Below, piece by piece: positions 1 through 8,861 of a DNA stretch of 24,555 nucleotides; positions within the stretch are counted from its first letter, which is position 1, and each line of letters begins with the position of its first letter. The translations under genes were made by a program, and so were the position numbers. The stretch spans positions 1 to 24,555 of the forward strand of contig JAYMTF010001288.1 of the NCBI GenBank assembly GCA_036897485.1, in the 5' to 3' direction. The notes under the pieces were generated by a model, which saw only the letters and a program-made list of their open reading frames with translations, did not search any database and was not told where the DNA came from. This stretch comes from Pelargonium nanum (lineage: Eukaryota; Streptophyta; Magnoliopsida; Geraniales; Geraniaceae).

Positions 1-225
1 ATGCTAGTAAGGTATGGAGATTGATATTGTATTGTATTATTTGTATGGGAAAGAGCTCCAACCAAGCAAGCCCAACTTATTTGACCAACACAACTGTCCC
101 AACCACACAACTTGCTCCTCATCTTCCTATGCATTTTGTACATCATTTCCACAAAACTTAGATTGAATTTTTATGTGTTTGGTGGGGTTGGGAATGCTTG
201 GGTCTAAACCGAAAGTTAAAGTCAA
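1..225. other. Intergenic left edge, no gene seen
   Basis: AT-rich DNA with no reading frame that resembles a protein and no recognisable RNA. It could be the far flank of a gene outside the window, but nothing in it shows that. Confidence 0.4.
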
Positions 226-492
226 CCAACTCAAATCGAATAGAAACGAAGACGAGGCAATTATGGATTGCCACGTCTTGCCTCAAACTCGGGGTGATGA
301 AAACATATCAACCGAGCAACGAGTGGGAACGAAAAAACCCACCAATACATACAACGACTTGGGCCAACTCAAATCGGAGACGAGGAAATTATGAATTGCC
401 CCGCCTTGTCTCAAACTCGGGGTGATGAAAACATCTCCAGCCGACCAACGAGTGGGAACGTGAAAACCCACCATTACATACAACGGCTAGGG
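226..492. repeat. Tandem 138-bp duplication
   Basis: Two adjacent diverged copies, about 226-363 and 364-492. Each begins CCAACTCAAATCG and contains CTCAAACTCGGGGTGATGAA, then CAACGAGTGGGAACG, then a CCCACCA...TACATACAACG tail. The copies differ by substitutions and small indels. The short open frames here are not alike between the copies as proteins, so I treat this as non-coding repeat DNA, probably transposon-derived. The family was not recognised. Confidence 0.7.
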
Positions 493-905
493 CTTACCAT
501 ACTAAAAGGTCAACCTTGTTAGTATGGTTTCACGTGCATCATTATATGTAGCCTCTTTATCTCATATTTATACGGTGTGAGATATTATCACCCACTTTAA
601 CACCCCCTCACGTGCGAGTCTGCCATTTTATTCGTTTATCGGTGAGCTGGACACGTGCACAATTGGGGGCCTCCACACATGGGCCGTTGCAGGCATGATC
701 ATCTACAAGCGGCCCGGAGACCACAAGGGGAAGCAACATAAAACGGGCCAAGACCTGGATCAAAACCAACTATGTTACCATGTTGAATTTCATAGTTGGG
801 TTACATACAACTGTTTAAGCTTACCATACTAAAAGGCCACTTGCATCATTATATGTAGCCTCTTCATCTCATATTTATCCGATGTGGATATTATTACCGA
901 CTTCA
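474..905. repeat. Direct repeat pair flanking a 200-bp spacer
   Basis: A block at about 474-596 (TTACATACAACG, GCTTACCATACTAAAAGG, CATCATTATATGTAGCCTCT, CTCATATTTAT) recurs at about 801-903 in the same orientation. The first copy has about 20 extra bases after AAAAGG. The spacer is comparatively GC-rich and contains ACACGTGCACAATTGGGGG. The layout could be a degraded LTR-type element or a tandemly duplicated repeat. No TG...CA termini, primer-binding site or polyprotein is visible. Confidence 0.55.
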
Positions 906-1134
906 ACACATAAATTAAGATCTCAACGCTTCAATATGTATTTATGTTGAATCTTTAATAGTATCTTAAAATGATAGAATAGCCGCTATAAAAAATAAAC
1001 AAATAAAATAAATTATCCTTTGTTTAATTTATTAATCTCAAGAAAATGAACACAAGTGGCAATATTAAATGATTTATTCATTTCTCAAAGCCCTAATAAT
1101 TTAATGCAAAAAGAAAAAAGAAAAAAAAACAGTA
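906..1134. other. AT-rich spacer
   Basis: Low-complexity AT-rich DNA with A-runs near 1110-1130. No gene, RNA or repeat was recognised apart from the left target duplication of the following element at 1135-1143. Confidence 0.5.
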
Positions 1135-1143
1135 TATTAACAA
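1135..1143. repeat. Left target-site duplication of the MULE
   Basis: TATTAACAA, identical to 2515-2523. The 9-bp length is typical of Mutator superfamily insertions. Confidence 0.9.
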
Positions 1144-2514
1144 GGGTTAATTACAAATAATCCCTATGAACTATCAACTCAAAACACATATATCCCTAGA
1201 ACTTTCATGTTTGACACATTACCCCTATTAACTTTCCAAAACACTATTCCGTCAGTTAAGTTGGATGGAATACTCTTCTCTCTCATCACATGCAAAACAT
1301 GTGCCTTTTTATTTTATTAAATTCCCAAATTATCCTTCTCTATCACATATTCAAGAATATTGAAGAACATTGATGATTCCGGTGCTGGAAACTTCAAGTT
1401 TTTGAAATTGCCGGCACCAATTTGCAGATTCCGGCGAGATAATGACCGGTGAACATTATGATTTTCTAGTGAAAATTATGATTTTTTCGGTGATGATTTT
1501 CATTTTCCGGTGATGATTATTGAACCAAAAATGAAATCAAACCCAACTCAGATACACAATCAAATACAACAATGAGTTTAGCCGTGATGATTATTCAAAT
1601 ACAACCATCTCAAATACAAATTAACAAAAATAAAGAAAGATACAATCAAATACATAAATGAACAAAAATACAATCAGATACAACCATCTGGATAGATCTC
1701 GCCTCCAGCAAACGCCGTCGAATCCGACTCCACCCGCCGCCGCCGCCGACTCCACCTCCACCCGCCGGAGATGTAAGACCCAAATAAAAACCCAGCAGAA
1801 ACCCCAAATCAAACCCCAATTCGTCGGTGCGTCTTCATCGGTGCTCCAGATCTCCATCGTGCTCAAGGTCGGATTCGTGACTGATCATCAGTGCTCCAAA
1901 TCGCCGATGCGTCTTCATCGTTGCTCCAAATCGCCGGCGACGGGAACTGCAGAGCACGCCGACGTGGCTGTTCGTGACCGGAGATGGAGGCGTGGCTGAG
2001 ACGATCTCCGGCGTGGCTGTTCGTGCTCCATCGCCGGGCGTTGCTCCAGATCTGGTCGGGGGAGATGGAGGACATCGCCGGCGTGGCTGTTCGTGCTCCA
2101 TCGCCGGAGCCTCTTCACGACAACAACCGAGCACGACGAGTCGAGGAAGGAAGCACCGGAGCAGGAGCCGTCGCCATTGCTGCTCGCTGGAGATGCTCGC
2201 CGTTGCTGGTTCGTGGCTCGCCGGAGTTAGGGTTTGGTTTGGTTTGAGAGAGAAATGAGAGAGAGAGGCTGTTCGTTACTTCGTTTCAGCTTTTTTTTTT
2301 TGTTAAACTTAAGGGCTTGTTTGGTTGGGGTTAAAAAAAGGGTTTGTTTGGTTAGAGATATGGGGGGTATAATCGTCTTTGTACATCAACTTGACGGTGT
2401 TAGTAACAGAACAGTGAATAAGAAAGTATATAGGGGTAATCTGTCATGCATGAAAGTTAAAGGGATATATTTGTTTTAAGTTGATAGTACATGGGGGTGA
2501 TATGTAATTAACCC
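1144..2514. mobile_element. Non-autonomous Mutator-like element (Pack-MULE candidate)
   Basis: The ends are GGGTTAATTAC and GTAATTAACCC, inside long terminal inverted repeats: 1144-1236 against the complement of 2422-2514 match at 79 of 93 positions without gaps, by my count. The element is flanked by a perfect 9-bp duplication TATTAACAA (1135-1143 and 2515-2523). Long TIRs with a 9-bp target duplication are the hallmark of MULEs. No transposase is visible in any frame. The interior from about 1690 to 2250 is markedly GC-rich, unlike its surroundings, and contains repeated gene-like words such as GCGTGGCTGTTCGTG. Captured host gene sequence is the likely explanation but is inferred. The right end lies 448 bp from the start codon of the next gene, so it may affect that promoter. 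Confidence 0.9.
1957..2110. repeat. Short internal repeats in the MULE interior
   Basis: The word CGTGGCTGTTCGTG occurs three times (about 1963, 2012 and 2082). CTCCATCGCCGG and GGAGATGGAGG recur beside it. At 1830-1940 a related pair is seen: GCGTCTTCATCG followed by (G/T)GCTCCA(G/A)ATC. This indicates local duplication inside the GC-rich cargo. Confidence 0.65.
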
Positions 2515-2523
2515 TATTAACAA
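2515..2523. repeat. Right target-site duplication of the MULE
   Basis: TATTAACAA, directly after the terminal ...TTAACCC of the element and identical to 1135-1143. Confidence 0.9.
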
Positions 2524-2962
2524 AGTACACTGAACGTCACCTGAACAACTCATGTGTAAATAATATTCTCAAACAGTACATTTCTAATTTTCCCCAAAAA
2601 ATAAAAATCGAAACTTTAATTTTTATTAAATTTTCCCATTACCAGAGGAAGGAGAAAGAAGCCAAAAAAGCATCACCTGTGAATTGGGTTTTAGATTTCA
2701 CGAAGGAAAGTGAGAGAAAAGAGAAGGCCCATAACTTAGTAGGTAAGGTTTGTACCAATCTCATATTCTTCTTCTTCGTCTTCACTTTTTTGCCTGAGAT
2801 TTTACAGATTCGATTTTGATTTGTTTCGATTTCTGATCATCAGGGCTTTTCCGATCTTCCTTTCCTGGAATTGGGTTTCCGTCAAAACTCTCATTTTCCC
2901 GGAAAAATCTTCTATCTGTAGATCTAATTTTGAGCTTCTGGGTCGTTTTCTATATTGCATGC

Positions 2963-5900
2963 ATGGGGTAAGTGTTTTTGTGTCTCAATTTTAGATTCAG
3001 TGAATTTCTGGGCATTTTGTATTGAATCAGTTTTTATTTTTATTTTTATATTGTTAATTGCTTGTGCATCTGTTTGGTCTCTGGGAAAGTGAGGGAAAGA
3101 GGGCGAGTTTTTGGATATTGGGTTTTGTTTTGCTGGAAAATTTATCTGAAAAGCATGAAAAGATGATTTGATGATAGGTAGTTGGTGTGAATTTGGGAAA
3201 ATCAATTGAGAGGAACTTTTTTAGTTGACATTAAGGTTGAGATTTTGGCTTGTGAATTGTCTATTTTGGACGATAATGCTGCTGGAGATGCTAGGGGATG
3301 ATTGCTTTTCGTGACGATGAATAAGCTTATCATTTGCAGTCTGTTTATTTGATGAATAATTTGCAGTGGAAGCTTATCATTATGGATTTTAAATGATCCA
3401 TTTTTACCATAAGCAATCTGTGTTCGATACTTCCACTGCGTTGCCTATTGTTGTTTTGCTCGTAATGAGGTGGTTGTAGGGAACGTTAAAAAACTTAGTG
3501 TAACTTGAGGCAAATCAAATTGTACCATTTTCAAATCTAAATTATATAGGGAGTCAGTAATTGAGAGTTGTATTTAGGGGAATGGTTAATGTAGTGTAGC
3601 ATTAGGATGATATGATTGTTATTTCATGTATATGTTTCACAGATCACAGAATTTGAAATCCTAAAATGTTTAGTTCGCTTACGTCCAATCTATCTATAGT
3701 TTCATTTGAAGTCTCAGTTTCATAATATAAAGCATGGTATGCTGTATTCATTTTGTATTGTTATTCATAGTTGAAACTCAGGAAGTTCACTTTACTTTGT
3801 CTTTGTATGCGCGCGTGCACGTGTTTGTGAAAGTTGAAACTGTAGGTGTTAGCTTGTCTATGGTGGTTCATATAAAAAGTTATGTGATTAAATGTGATTT
3901 GTAACAGAGCAGTGGTTGTCTTGGAGGCCTTAATAAGCAGGCTTTGACACCCTTGGTGGATAAGTCGTCAAAAGGACGAAGAAACCATGGTGCACCATTG
4001 AAGAAACCTAGCATATCGGAGGATCTCTGGACCACCAGCACGTGCGACATGGACAACAGTGCGGCTCAATCACAGGGAAGCATTTCGTCTATCAGCACAT
4101 CAAATCAAACTCTGGATACGACTGGCAGCGCTAGCACCCCGGGTGAATATGTTAACCACGGCAAGTTCTAATCATTCCTCTTTTTTTTTTTTTTTGACTA
4201 TTTGGATTAAAGACTGACAATTCGGGTTGAAAAGACATAACCAGAACCAAACTCACTAGAGATGCGGGTTGCCTGACCTGATTCACATATCTTGCATGAC
4301 AAACCCGACCCAACAATTGATCGGGCCTATTTTGTGCAACCTGAACCTGCAAAAATATGGGTTGAATTTTTGGTGCCTGGTTCAGGTCCAAATTGCCAGC
4401 TCTAATTTGGTCGCTACATCTCGAAGTGTTTGTACTTTGTAGTATGCTTGAAGGTGTGCAGTTTCTTATACACAAGATCTTACATGTGAAAGTTCTGATT
4501 TTAGGCCTTCTTCTCTGGAATCAAACAAGGCAGCGTTGGATAGGAAATAAAAAATTTGCAAAGCCGGCACAATTAGCTCGGGAACCTAAATTAGGGTGAG
4601 TTTTTTTTGCTCTAGATTATTGAAGCTAATGATGCTCTTATATTAACACCATGCAATACATACTTTTATTTTACTTTCTTATCTGTCAATGCTTAAAGAA
4701 AAAGGAATAACTAGTAACACTTTTTTAGCCTACTCTATTGATTTTTTACTCGAAAATCTTGAATGTAGATATTTTATTACACAACTAAAGTTCCGGTACA
4801 AGTTTATATTTGTTTTCATAATATTGTGAACTGTAGTTATTGGGACTGGACCAACCTAGTGATCTGTCAGCAAACTCTCGTGATTGGTTAGGTCTTCATG
4901 GGAAGGGACTGGATATAACATACAACTAGTTTTTTAATTTTGTTTTATTTATAATTTTTTTTGTTAGCATATAGCTAGTTTTATTGGGCAAAGTAAATGG
5001 AGAACTTCTGTGGACGAATTGTGAACAATTGAGATATTCACAAAAGTGAACGCCATGATTGCCAGTGCACGAGGCTGATAATTTTTTTTTCAGCCAACGT
5101 CGTTTTCCACCCTACAATCTTATCCATTTATGCTGTGTTTTTGGAGTTTTCTAATATGATTTGACAAATGACTTGATAATTGAGGCAACAATCCCATCTC
5201 TTAAGTAGAAAGTCAAAAGCAAGAGAGAAATTTTAGTGTTCATTCATATGCAGTTTATGGTATCCAATCCTACTAGAAACGCTTATAGTGTTTTAAACGG
5301 GTTTGGATATTTAGATCAATACTCATTACTCAGCTTGCACCATTGGAACATAATTCAGTGACGAACTTAGAGTTAAAAAAAATAATGGGTAGGACTCGTT
5401 TATCAGAAACAAGAACGAGACAAATAGCGGCCTTTTGCACAAAGTTTCCACCATTTTGGGGGTCTGGGTAGGATAATTCACGCACGCAGCCTTCCCCTGC
5501 CTTTGCAGAGACGCTGTTTCCTTGACTTGAACTCGTGACCTCAAGTCATTAGGCAGCAATCTTTACCGTTGCGCCAAGGCTCACCCTCAACGAGATAGAT
5601 TCAGGAATTTATCCAAATTCGCACTAGGATTTGTGATGATAGATAAAAACTCTTGGTGGTTGTGGGTAGGAGTAATTTAAAGTTCATATGTACGTACTTG
5701 TTTTCGTGACTACATGCATATCATTTGTTAAATTAGATCAGTCATCTTGGAGCGGCTAATAACAAGTTGTGTAGTCCACATTTTTCGTCATGACCCTTTT
5801 AGTGCATACGTATTTTGCAAACTGGTTTCAAGTCGGTTCCTAACTTATTAACGATACTCTAAATTCTAATGATATACTGATAGAACGTTTAATCCTAGGG

Positions 5901-6212
5901 TCGTGTGGAAGTCCCTAGTTACTTTTATTGATCATTACGCATTTGTCTCTTGCCAGCACTCACTGTCTCTGCATGCTTAAACAATTCTGGCTTTGCAGTT
6001 GGAACGCTACATACGAAAGCTTACTAGGAAGCAACAAGCCGTTTCCCCAACCTATCCCTCTTTCCGTACGTCTCTAATTAACTCAATATGCACCGTTCCT
6101 TTTCCTCGTAAAATACTCGTGCCTTTGCTTATTGTTTGTTAATTTCAAATGTTATCAGGAAATGGTTGATTTTCTAGTGGACGTATGGGAACAGGAAGGG
6201 TTGTATGATTGA
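2963..6212 (+). CDS. DUF4050 family protein, 155 aa, five coding exons
   Basis: Coding exons: 2963-2967, 3910-4160, 4505-4595, 5999-6065 and 6159-6212 (468 nt in total, stop TGA). The function of the family is unknown; I recognise it as the plant DUF4050 type. The protein starts MGSGCLGG, has a Ser/Thr-rich, low-complexity part (about 20-80), then NHGLLLWNQTRQRW (about 84-97), WNATYESLLGSNKPFPQPIP (about 117-136) and the C-terminus EMVDFLVDVWEQEGLYD, which are the conserved blocks. Gly2 and Cys5 would suit N-myristoylation and palmitoylation, hence membrane association; this is inference. Two features are odd. The first coding exon holds only ATGGG before a GTAAGT donor. The second coding-exon boundary uses a GC donor (GCAAGT at 4161), and no in-frame GT alternative joins correctly. 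The acceptor at 3910 was chosen because it alone links ATGGG in frame. The 5' UTR probably begins near 2640-2700 and may contain its own intron (donor near 2743). Confidence 0.85.
4161..4166 (+). other. GC-type 5' splice site
   Basis: GCAAGT follows exon base 4160. Joining G(4160) to GC(4505-4506) makes a glycine codon and the conserved NHGLLLWN block. The nearest GT (4151) would put the next exon out of frame. Confidence 0.8.
4209..4404. mobile_element. TIR element, intronic copy (hAT-like, non-autonomous)
   Basis: It starts near ACTGACAATTCGGGTT and ends AATTGCCAGCTCTA (4391-4404), which are inverted-repeat ends shared with elements at 7455, 13858, 16749 and 16991. The interior is rich in CCCGACCC/GGGTTG words. 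The flanks share ATTTGG (4200-4205 and 4405-4410), an incomplete target duplication. It lies in the GC-AG intron of the DUF4050 gene, starting 49 bases after the donor and ending 100 bases before the acceptor. The hAT assignment rests only on the TAG(A/G)G(C/G)TG-like ends and is tentative. Confidence 0.55.
5415..5588 (-). mobile_element. Au-type SINE, minus strand
   Basis: On the minus strand it reads GTGAGCCTTGGCGCAACGG, then a box-B-like GAGTTCAAGTC (5524-5534), GGAAACAGCGTCTCTGCA, GGGGAAGGCTGCGTGCGTGA, and finally a GCAAAAGGCCGCTATTTG-type end. This order matches the plant Au SINE (tRNA-derived head with box A and box B, and no internal coding). Box A is TGGCGCAACGG (plus-strand 5566-5576). 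The element sits in the intron 4596-5998 of the DUF4050 gene, antisense to it. The sequence is diverged, so it is an old insertion; I did not find clear target duplications. Confidence 0.8.
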
Positions 6213-6530
6213 AGAGGCGGCGCTCGGGTTTGGAAGGTTGGTTTTGGTATTGAAAAACTCGTCTTCGAATCGGTTTGTACCATTTAAATGTCTTCCATAG
6301 AGAAATGGTGATGAAGCTAAGTAGGGCTTGTGTATCATCAACTGTAACATTATATGCTTTTGCATGGCCTCACTGGGTTTTTTTCACCTTACAAGCTTTG
6401 TTATGTAGACATGTTGTAATTTTCATTGAAAACTAGTTTTGGAAGGTTTTGCAAAATTTCTAGACCTTCCTAAGAAAATAACTCATCTCTTTCTTTTTCT
6501 ATACCAATTTTGTTTCTTTTTCGAGTCGGA
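6213..6530 (+). other. 3' flank / probable 3' UTR of the DUF4050 gene
   Basis: The sequence after the stop keeps moderate complexity to about 6440, as expected for a 3' UTR. No canonical AATAAA is seen close to the stop; TTGTAATTTTCATTG near 6414 may be a degenerate 3'-end signal. No separate gene is seen. Confidence 0.35.
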
Positions 6531-6840
6531 TTAGACATTTTCAACCCAAGTTGCTACCTCAGGGCTCGGACCTAACCCTGCCTGTTTCGAGACCTAAAGA
6601 TCCCGCAACCCAAATGAACCCACAACCAACCTTATGGCTTATGATCGGGTGAGGCATTTCAACCCGAATTGCCACCGATAGGCCTAACTTATCCCAGCCT
6701 GAGACTCGGGCCAACTCGAATTGAAGGGATCAGAGACTAATTTGGAATATGCCCAAGTCTCGGACCGTACTAGACTAATTTGGACCGAAATCAATAAGAT
6801 TAAAAAAATAATCCGGTCCGGTCCATTTCCCGGCCCGACC
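6530..6840. repeat. CCCGACCC/GGACC-type dispersed repeat cluster
   Basis: Repeated words such as CAACCC(A/G)A, GGCCTAACTTATCCCAGCCT, CTCGGACC, CCGGTCCGGTCC and CCCGGCCCGACCC stand out from the AT-rich surroundings. They resemble the interiors of the TIR elements at 4209, 13858 and 16749. ACTAATTTGGA recurs at about 6736 and 6774. The open frames here are not protein-like. Clear element ends were not found. Confidence 0.5.
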
Positions 6841-6964
6841 CATATTTTGCCAAACCAATCTAGAAAACTCTTCACAATTATAGATTATACCATAACAACA
6901 CTTTATAGCATATGTTGGAGAAGAATCATGAAGTGACATTGATGCCATCACAAAATCACTTCCT

Positions 6965-6984
6965 AGAACCTCTTAGAGCCTTCC
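6965..6984 (+). promoter_or_regulatory. Degenerate heat shock element candidate
   Basis: Read in 5-base steps this is aGAAc, cTCtt, aGAgc, cTTCc, an imperfect alternating GAA/TTC array like a heat shock factor site. It lies 20 bases upstream of a TATA-like TTTAAAT (7004-7010) and about 104-123 bases before the start codon of the small heat shock protein. Two of the four units are imperfect, so this is suggestive only. Confidence 0.35.
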
Positions 6985-7003
6985 TTGGTTCCTCCAAAAC
7001 CTC

Positions 7004-7010
7004 TTTAAAT
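7004..7010 (+). promoter_or_regulatory. TATA-like box of the small HSP gene
   Basis: TTTAAAT lies 78 bases before the ATG, which would give a 5' UTR of about 50 bases. The DNA between (AC-rich, ending ACAAGAA before ATGG) looks like a plant leader. A weaker alternative is CTTTATAGC at about 6901. Confidence 0.3.
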
Positions 7011-7087
7011 TCTTGCTCTCCCAACACTCAAAACCCAACAACACAAAACAACAAATATTCAAGAATCAAAAAGAAAACAGACAAGAA

Positions 7088-8243
7088 ATGGCTTTGGCTC
7101 GTTTGGCTATCAAGAATCTGAACCAGAAGCTCTTCTCTTCCTCTTCTTTGGTTGGTGAGAGAGCTTTTGGTTCGAAATGGGGTCAAGATCATGAGGTTGT
7201 GAAGAGGTTTGCTACTTCAGCTTCTGCTCCGGACAAGGTCGTTGGTTCCGACCAGAAACAACCGACTCATGAAGGTACGAAGGAGGTGGCTGTGTCCGAT
7301 GGTGGCAAGAAGTTCAAGCTGTTTCCGAGGAGGAGAGGAAGGAATTGGAAGGGTCTCTCGTTTTGGAGGAACAAGGATAGTGATCGTCACCTTCCTACCC
7401 CTTATGGTATGTTTTTTTTTTATATTTTCACTTTGTTCATACGGGAACGTTAAGTAGAGCTGACAATTCAAGTTTTGCTTGAAAGAAACTTTTTCGAAAC
7501 TAAACCACAAAAAGATGTGCGTGTTGTGAGTTTGAATTGGATTTTGGTTTTCCGTGTAAAATGTGTGAGGTTGTGTAACTAACACTTTGGGCTCATGTCT
7601 TAATGGGACAAGTTAAAGTCGATAAGAGGTTACGAAATAAGTACATGTTAGTTTTTTGTCCCGACCCATGTTGCCAGGTTTAGTTCATGCAATGATGCAA
7701 GTTTATCTCACTTAATTTGTAGATTTTTGAGAATCCACGTATTCTAAATTGTCAGCTCTACGTTGGTTAAGTGATACTATTTTTTAAGTGAACTAATATT
7801 CAATCATTTTTATTTTCTCTTTAGAGCTTTTTCCTCCGGCTCTAGGAAATGCACTTCTTCAAGCAACCGAGAACATAAACAAGCTCTTCGAGAATGTGAA
7901 CCTAATCCCATTCCCTTCCCAACTTATGGGAAGAGTCAAGGAGCAAGACGATTGCTACAAGCTCCAGTTCGATGTCCCGGGGCTTGCCAAGGATGACGTC
8001 AAGATCACTGTCTCTGACGGGGTCTTGACGATAAAAGGAGAGCACAAAGAAGAGGAGGAAGAGGAGTCCGACGACGAGTACTGGTCGGCGAAAAGATATG
8101 GATACTATAACACGAGCATGGTGCTTCCTGAAGACGCTACAGCGGATGAGATTAAAGCCGCGTTGAAAGATGGTGTGTTGAATATTATTGTTCCTAGAAA
8201 TGAGAAAATGAAGAAGGATGTGAAAGAGGTTAAAATTGAGTGA
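7088..8243 (+). CDS. HSP23.6: Mitochondrial small heat shock protein (HSP20 family), 245 aa
   Basis: Exons 7088-7406 and 7825-8243 (738 nt). The donor is GTATGT and the acceptor TTTAG; they split a Glu codon (GAG). It is an ATP-independent chaperone that holds unfolded proteins under heat stress; alpha-crystallin-type proteins form oligomers. The N-terminus MALARLAIKNLNQKLFSSSS is Arg/Lys/Ser-rich with no acidic residues, typical of a mitochondrial presequence. HLPTPYELFPPALGNAL precedes the alpha-crystallin domain (about 142-235), which has FDVPGLAKDDVKITV and the signature GVLNIIVPR with its I-x-V motif. An acidic run EEEEEESDDE interrupts the domain. One intron at this position fits organelle small HSP genes of plants. 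The ATG at 7088 was chosen for the presequence and AAATGG context. The symbol denotes the HSP23.5/23.6 group; exact orthology is not proven. Confidence 0.93.
7455..7760. mobile_element. 306-bp TIR element in the small HSP intron
   Basis: The ends are perfect 14-bp inverted repeats: TAGAGCTGACAATT (7455-7468) and AATTGTCAGCTCTA (7747-7760). The interior has no coding potential. It fills most of the 418-bp intron (7407-7824). Flanks ACGTTAAG and CGTTGGTT give no clean 8-bp target duplication, so the insertion is old or the ends are slightly off. Superfamily is tentatively hAT. Confidence 0.75.
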
Positions 8244-8309
8244 TAATGTGTGTGATAGATTGTAATTATCCCCTTTGAAGAGTGTGTTTCATGTTCAAGT
8301 TTATATAAG

Positions 8310-8315
8310 AATAAA
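8310..8315 (+). terminator. Polyadenylation signal candidate of the small HSP gene
   Basis: AATAAA, 67 bases after the stop codon, followed by TGGTGTATTG. Position and context are typical of a near-upstream poly(A) element. Confidence 0.45.
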
Positions 8316-8788
8316 ATGGTGTATTGAAAAAAAAATGTTGATGGGTGTACCATTTTAATTCACCACCACGTGACAAGTATTTTTTTCTATAAACATGGCC
8401 GGATTCAGAATATTTACTCAGTGAAGACAAAATTGTAAGATAATGAAAAAATATTTTAAAATAACGAGACATATTATAAAAATGCATCGTTCGATGGGGT
8501 AAAATTTGAAAAATAGTAGGAATAAAAATAAAAATCAATAAAAATACATAAAAGTTCAATAATAAAAGAGATATCTTGAAGATAAATTTGGATCATTTTT
8601 CTCTTTTTAGAAAGAAAAGAAATATATGTTGTAGATTTTGAAATTTTAATTCTTGTGTTATCTCATTGTAATTAAAATACAACTCAAAAGAGGTTTCAAA
8701 AAAATACAACTCAAAAGAAAAATAAAAGTTGATATAATGTATTATATTTTTCAGAAAAATAAATAATATTTTAATTTGTAAAAAGATC
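8316..8788. other. AT-rich spacer between the small HSP gene and the tRNA
   Basis: Very AT-rich, with runs of A and T and a near-repeat CAAAAAAATACAACTCAAAAGA at about 8677-8720. Open frames here are low-complexity and not protein-like. Nothing else was seen. Confidence 0.5.
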
Positions 8789-8861
8789 CGATCACGGTGG
8801 GACTCGAACCCACAATCTCCCGCTCCGGAGGCGAGCGCCTTATCCATTAGGCCACGCGATC
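8789..8861 (-). tRNA. tRNA-Arg(CCG): tRNA-Arg (anticodon CCG)
   Basis: On the minus strand a complete 73-nt cloverleaf folds. The acceptor stem is GATCGCG with CGTGATC (one G-T pair) plus discriminator G. The D arm is GCC/GGC around TAATGGATAA. The anticodon stem is CTCGC/GCGGG around the loop CTCCGGA, so the anticodon is CCG (plus-strand 8826-8828), decoding CGG. The variable loop is AGATT. The T arm is GTGGG TTCGAGT CCCAC. No intron is present and CCA is not encoded, as in eukaryotes. A TTTTT run on the minus strand (plus 8780-8784), a few bases past the 3' end, should serve as the Pol III terminator. Boxes A (TGGCCTAATGG) and B (GGTTCGAGTCC) are intact, so the gene is probably functional. 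Confidence 0.96.

Noticed and set aside
1658..2258. Several open frames of 67-113 codons on both strands inside the MULE.
   Set aside because: They exist because the region is GC-rich and internally repeated. Their translations are Arg/Ser/Ala/Pro-rich and resemble no transposase or known domain.
5326..5559. Minus-strand open frame of 77 codons.
   Set aside because: It coincides with the Au-type SINE and has no protein-like features.
6861..6876. TAGAAAACTCTTC as a heat shock element.
   Set aside because: GAA and TTC are out of 5-base phase, so it does not fit a heat shock factor array.
7209..7585. Overlapping frames on both strands over the small HSP first exon.
   Set aside because: They are shadows of the real exon, which matches the small HSP family.
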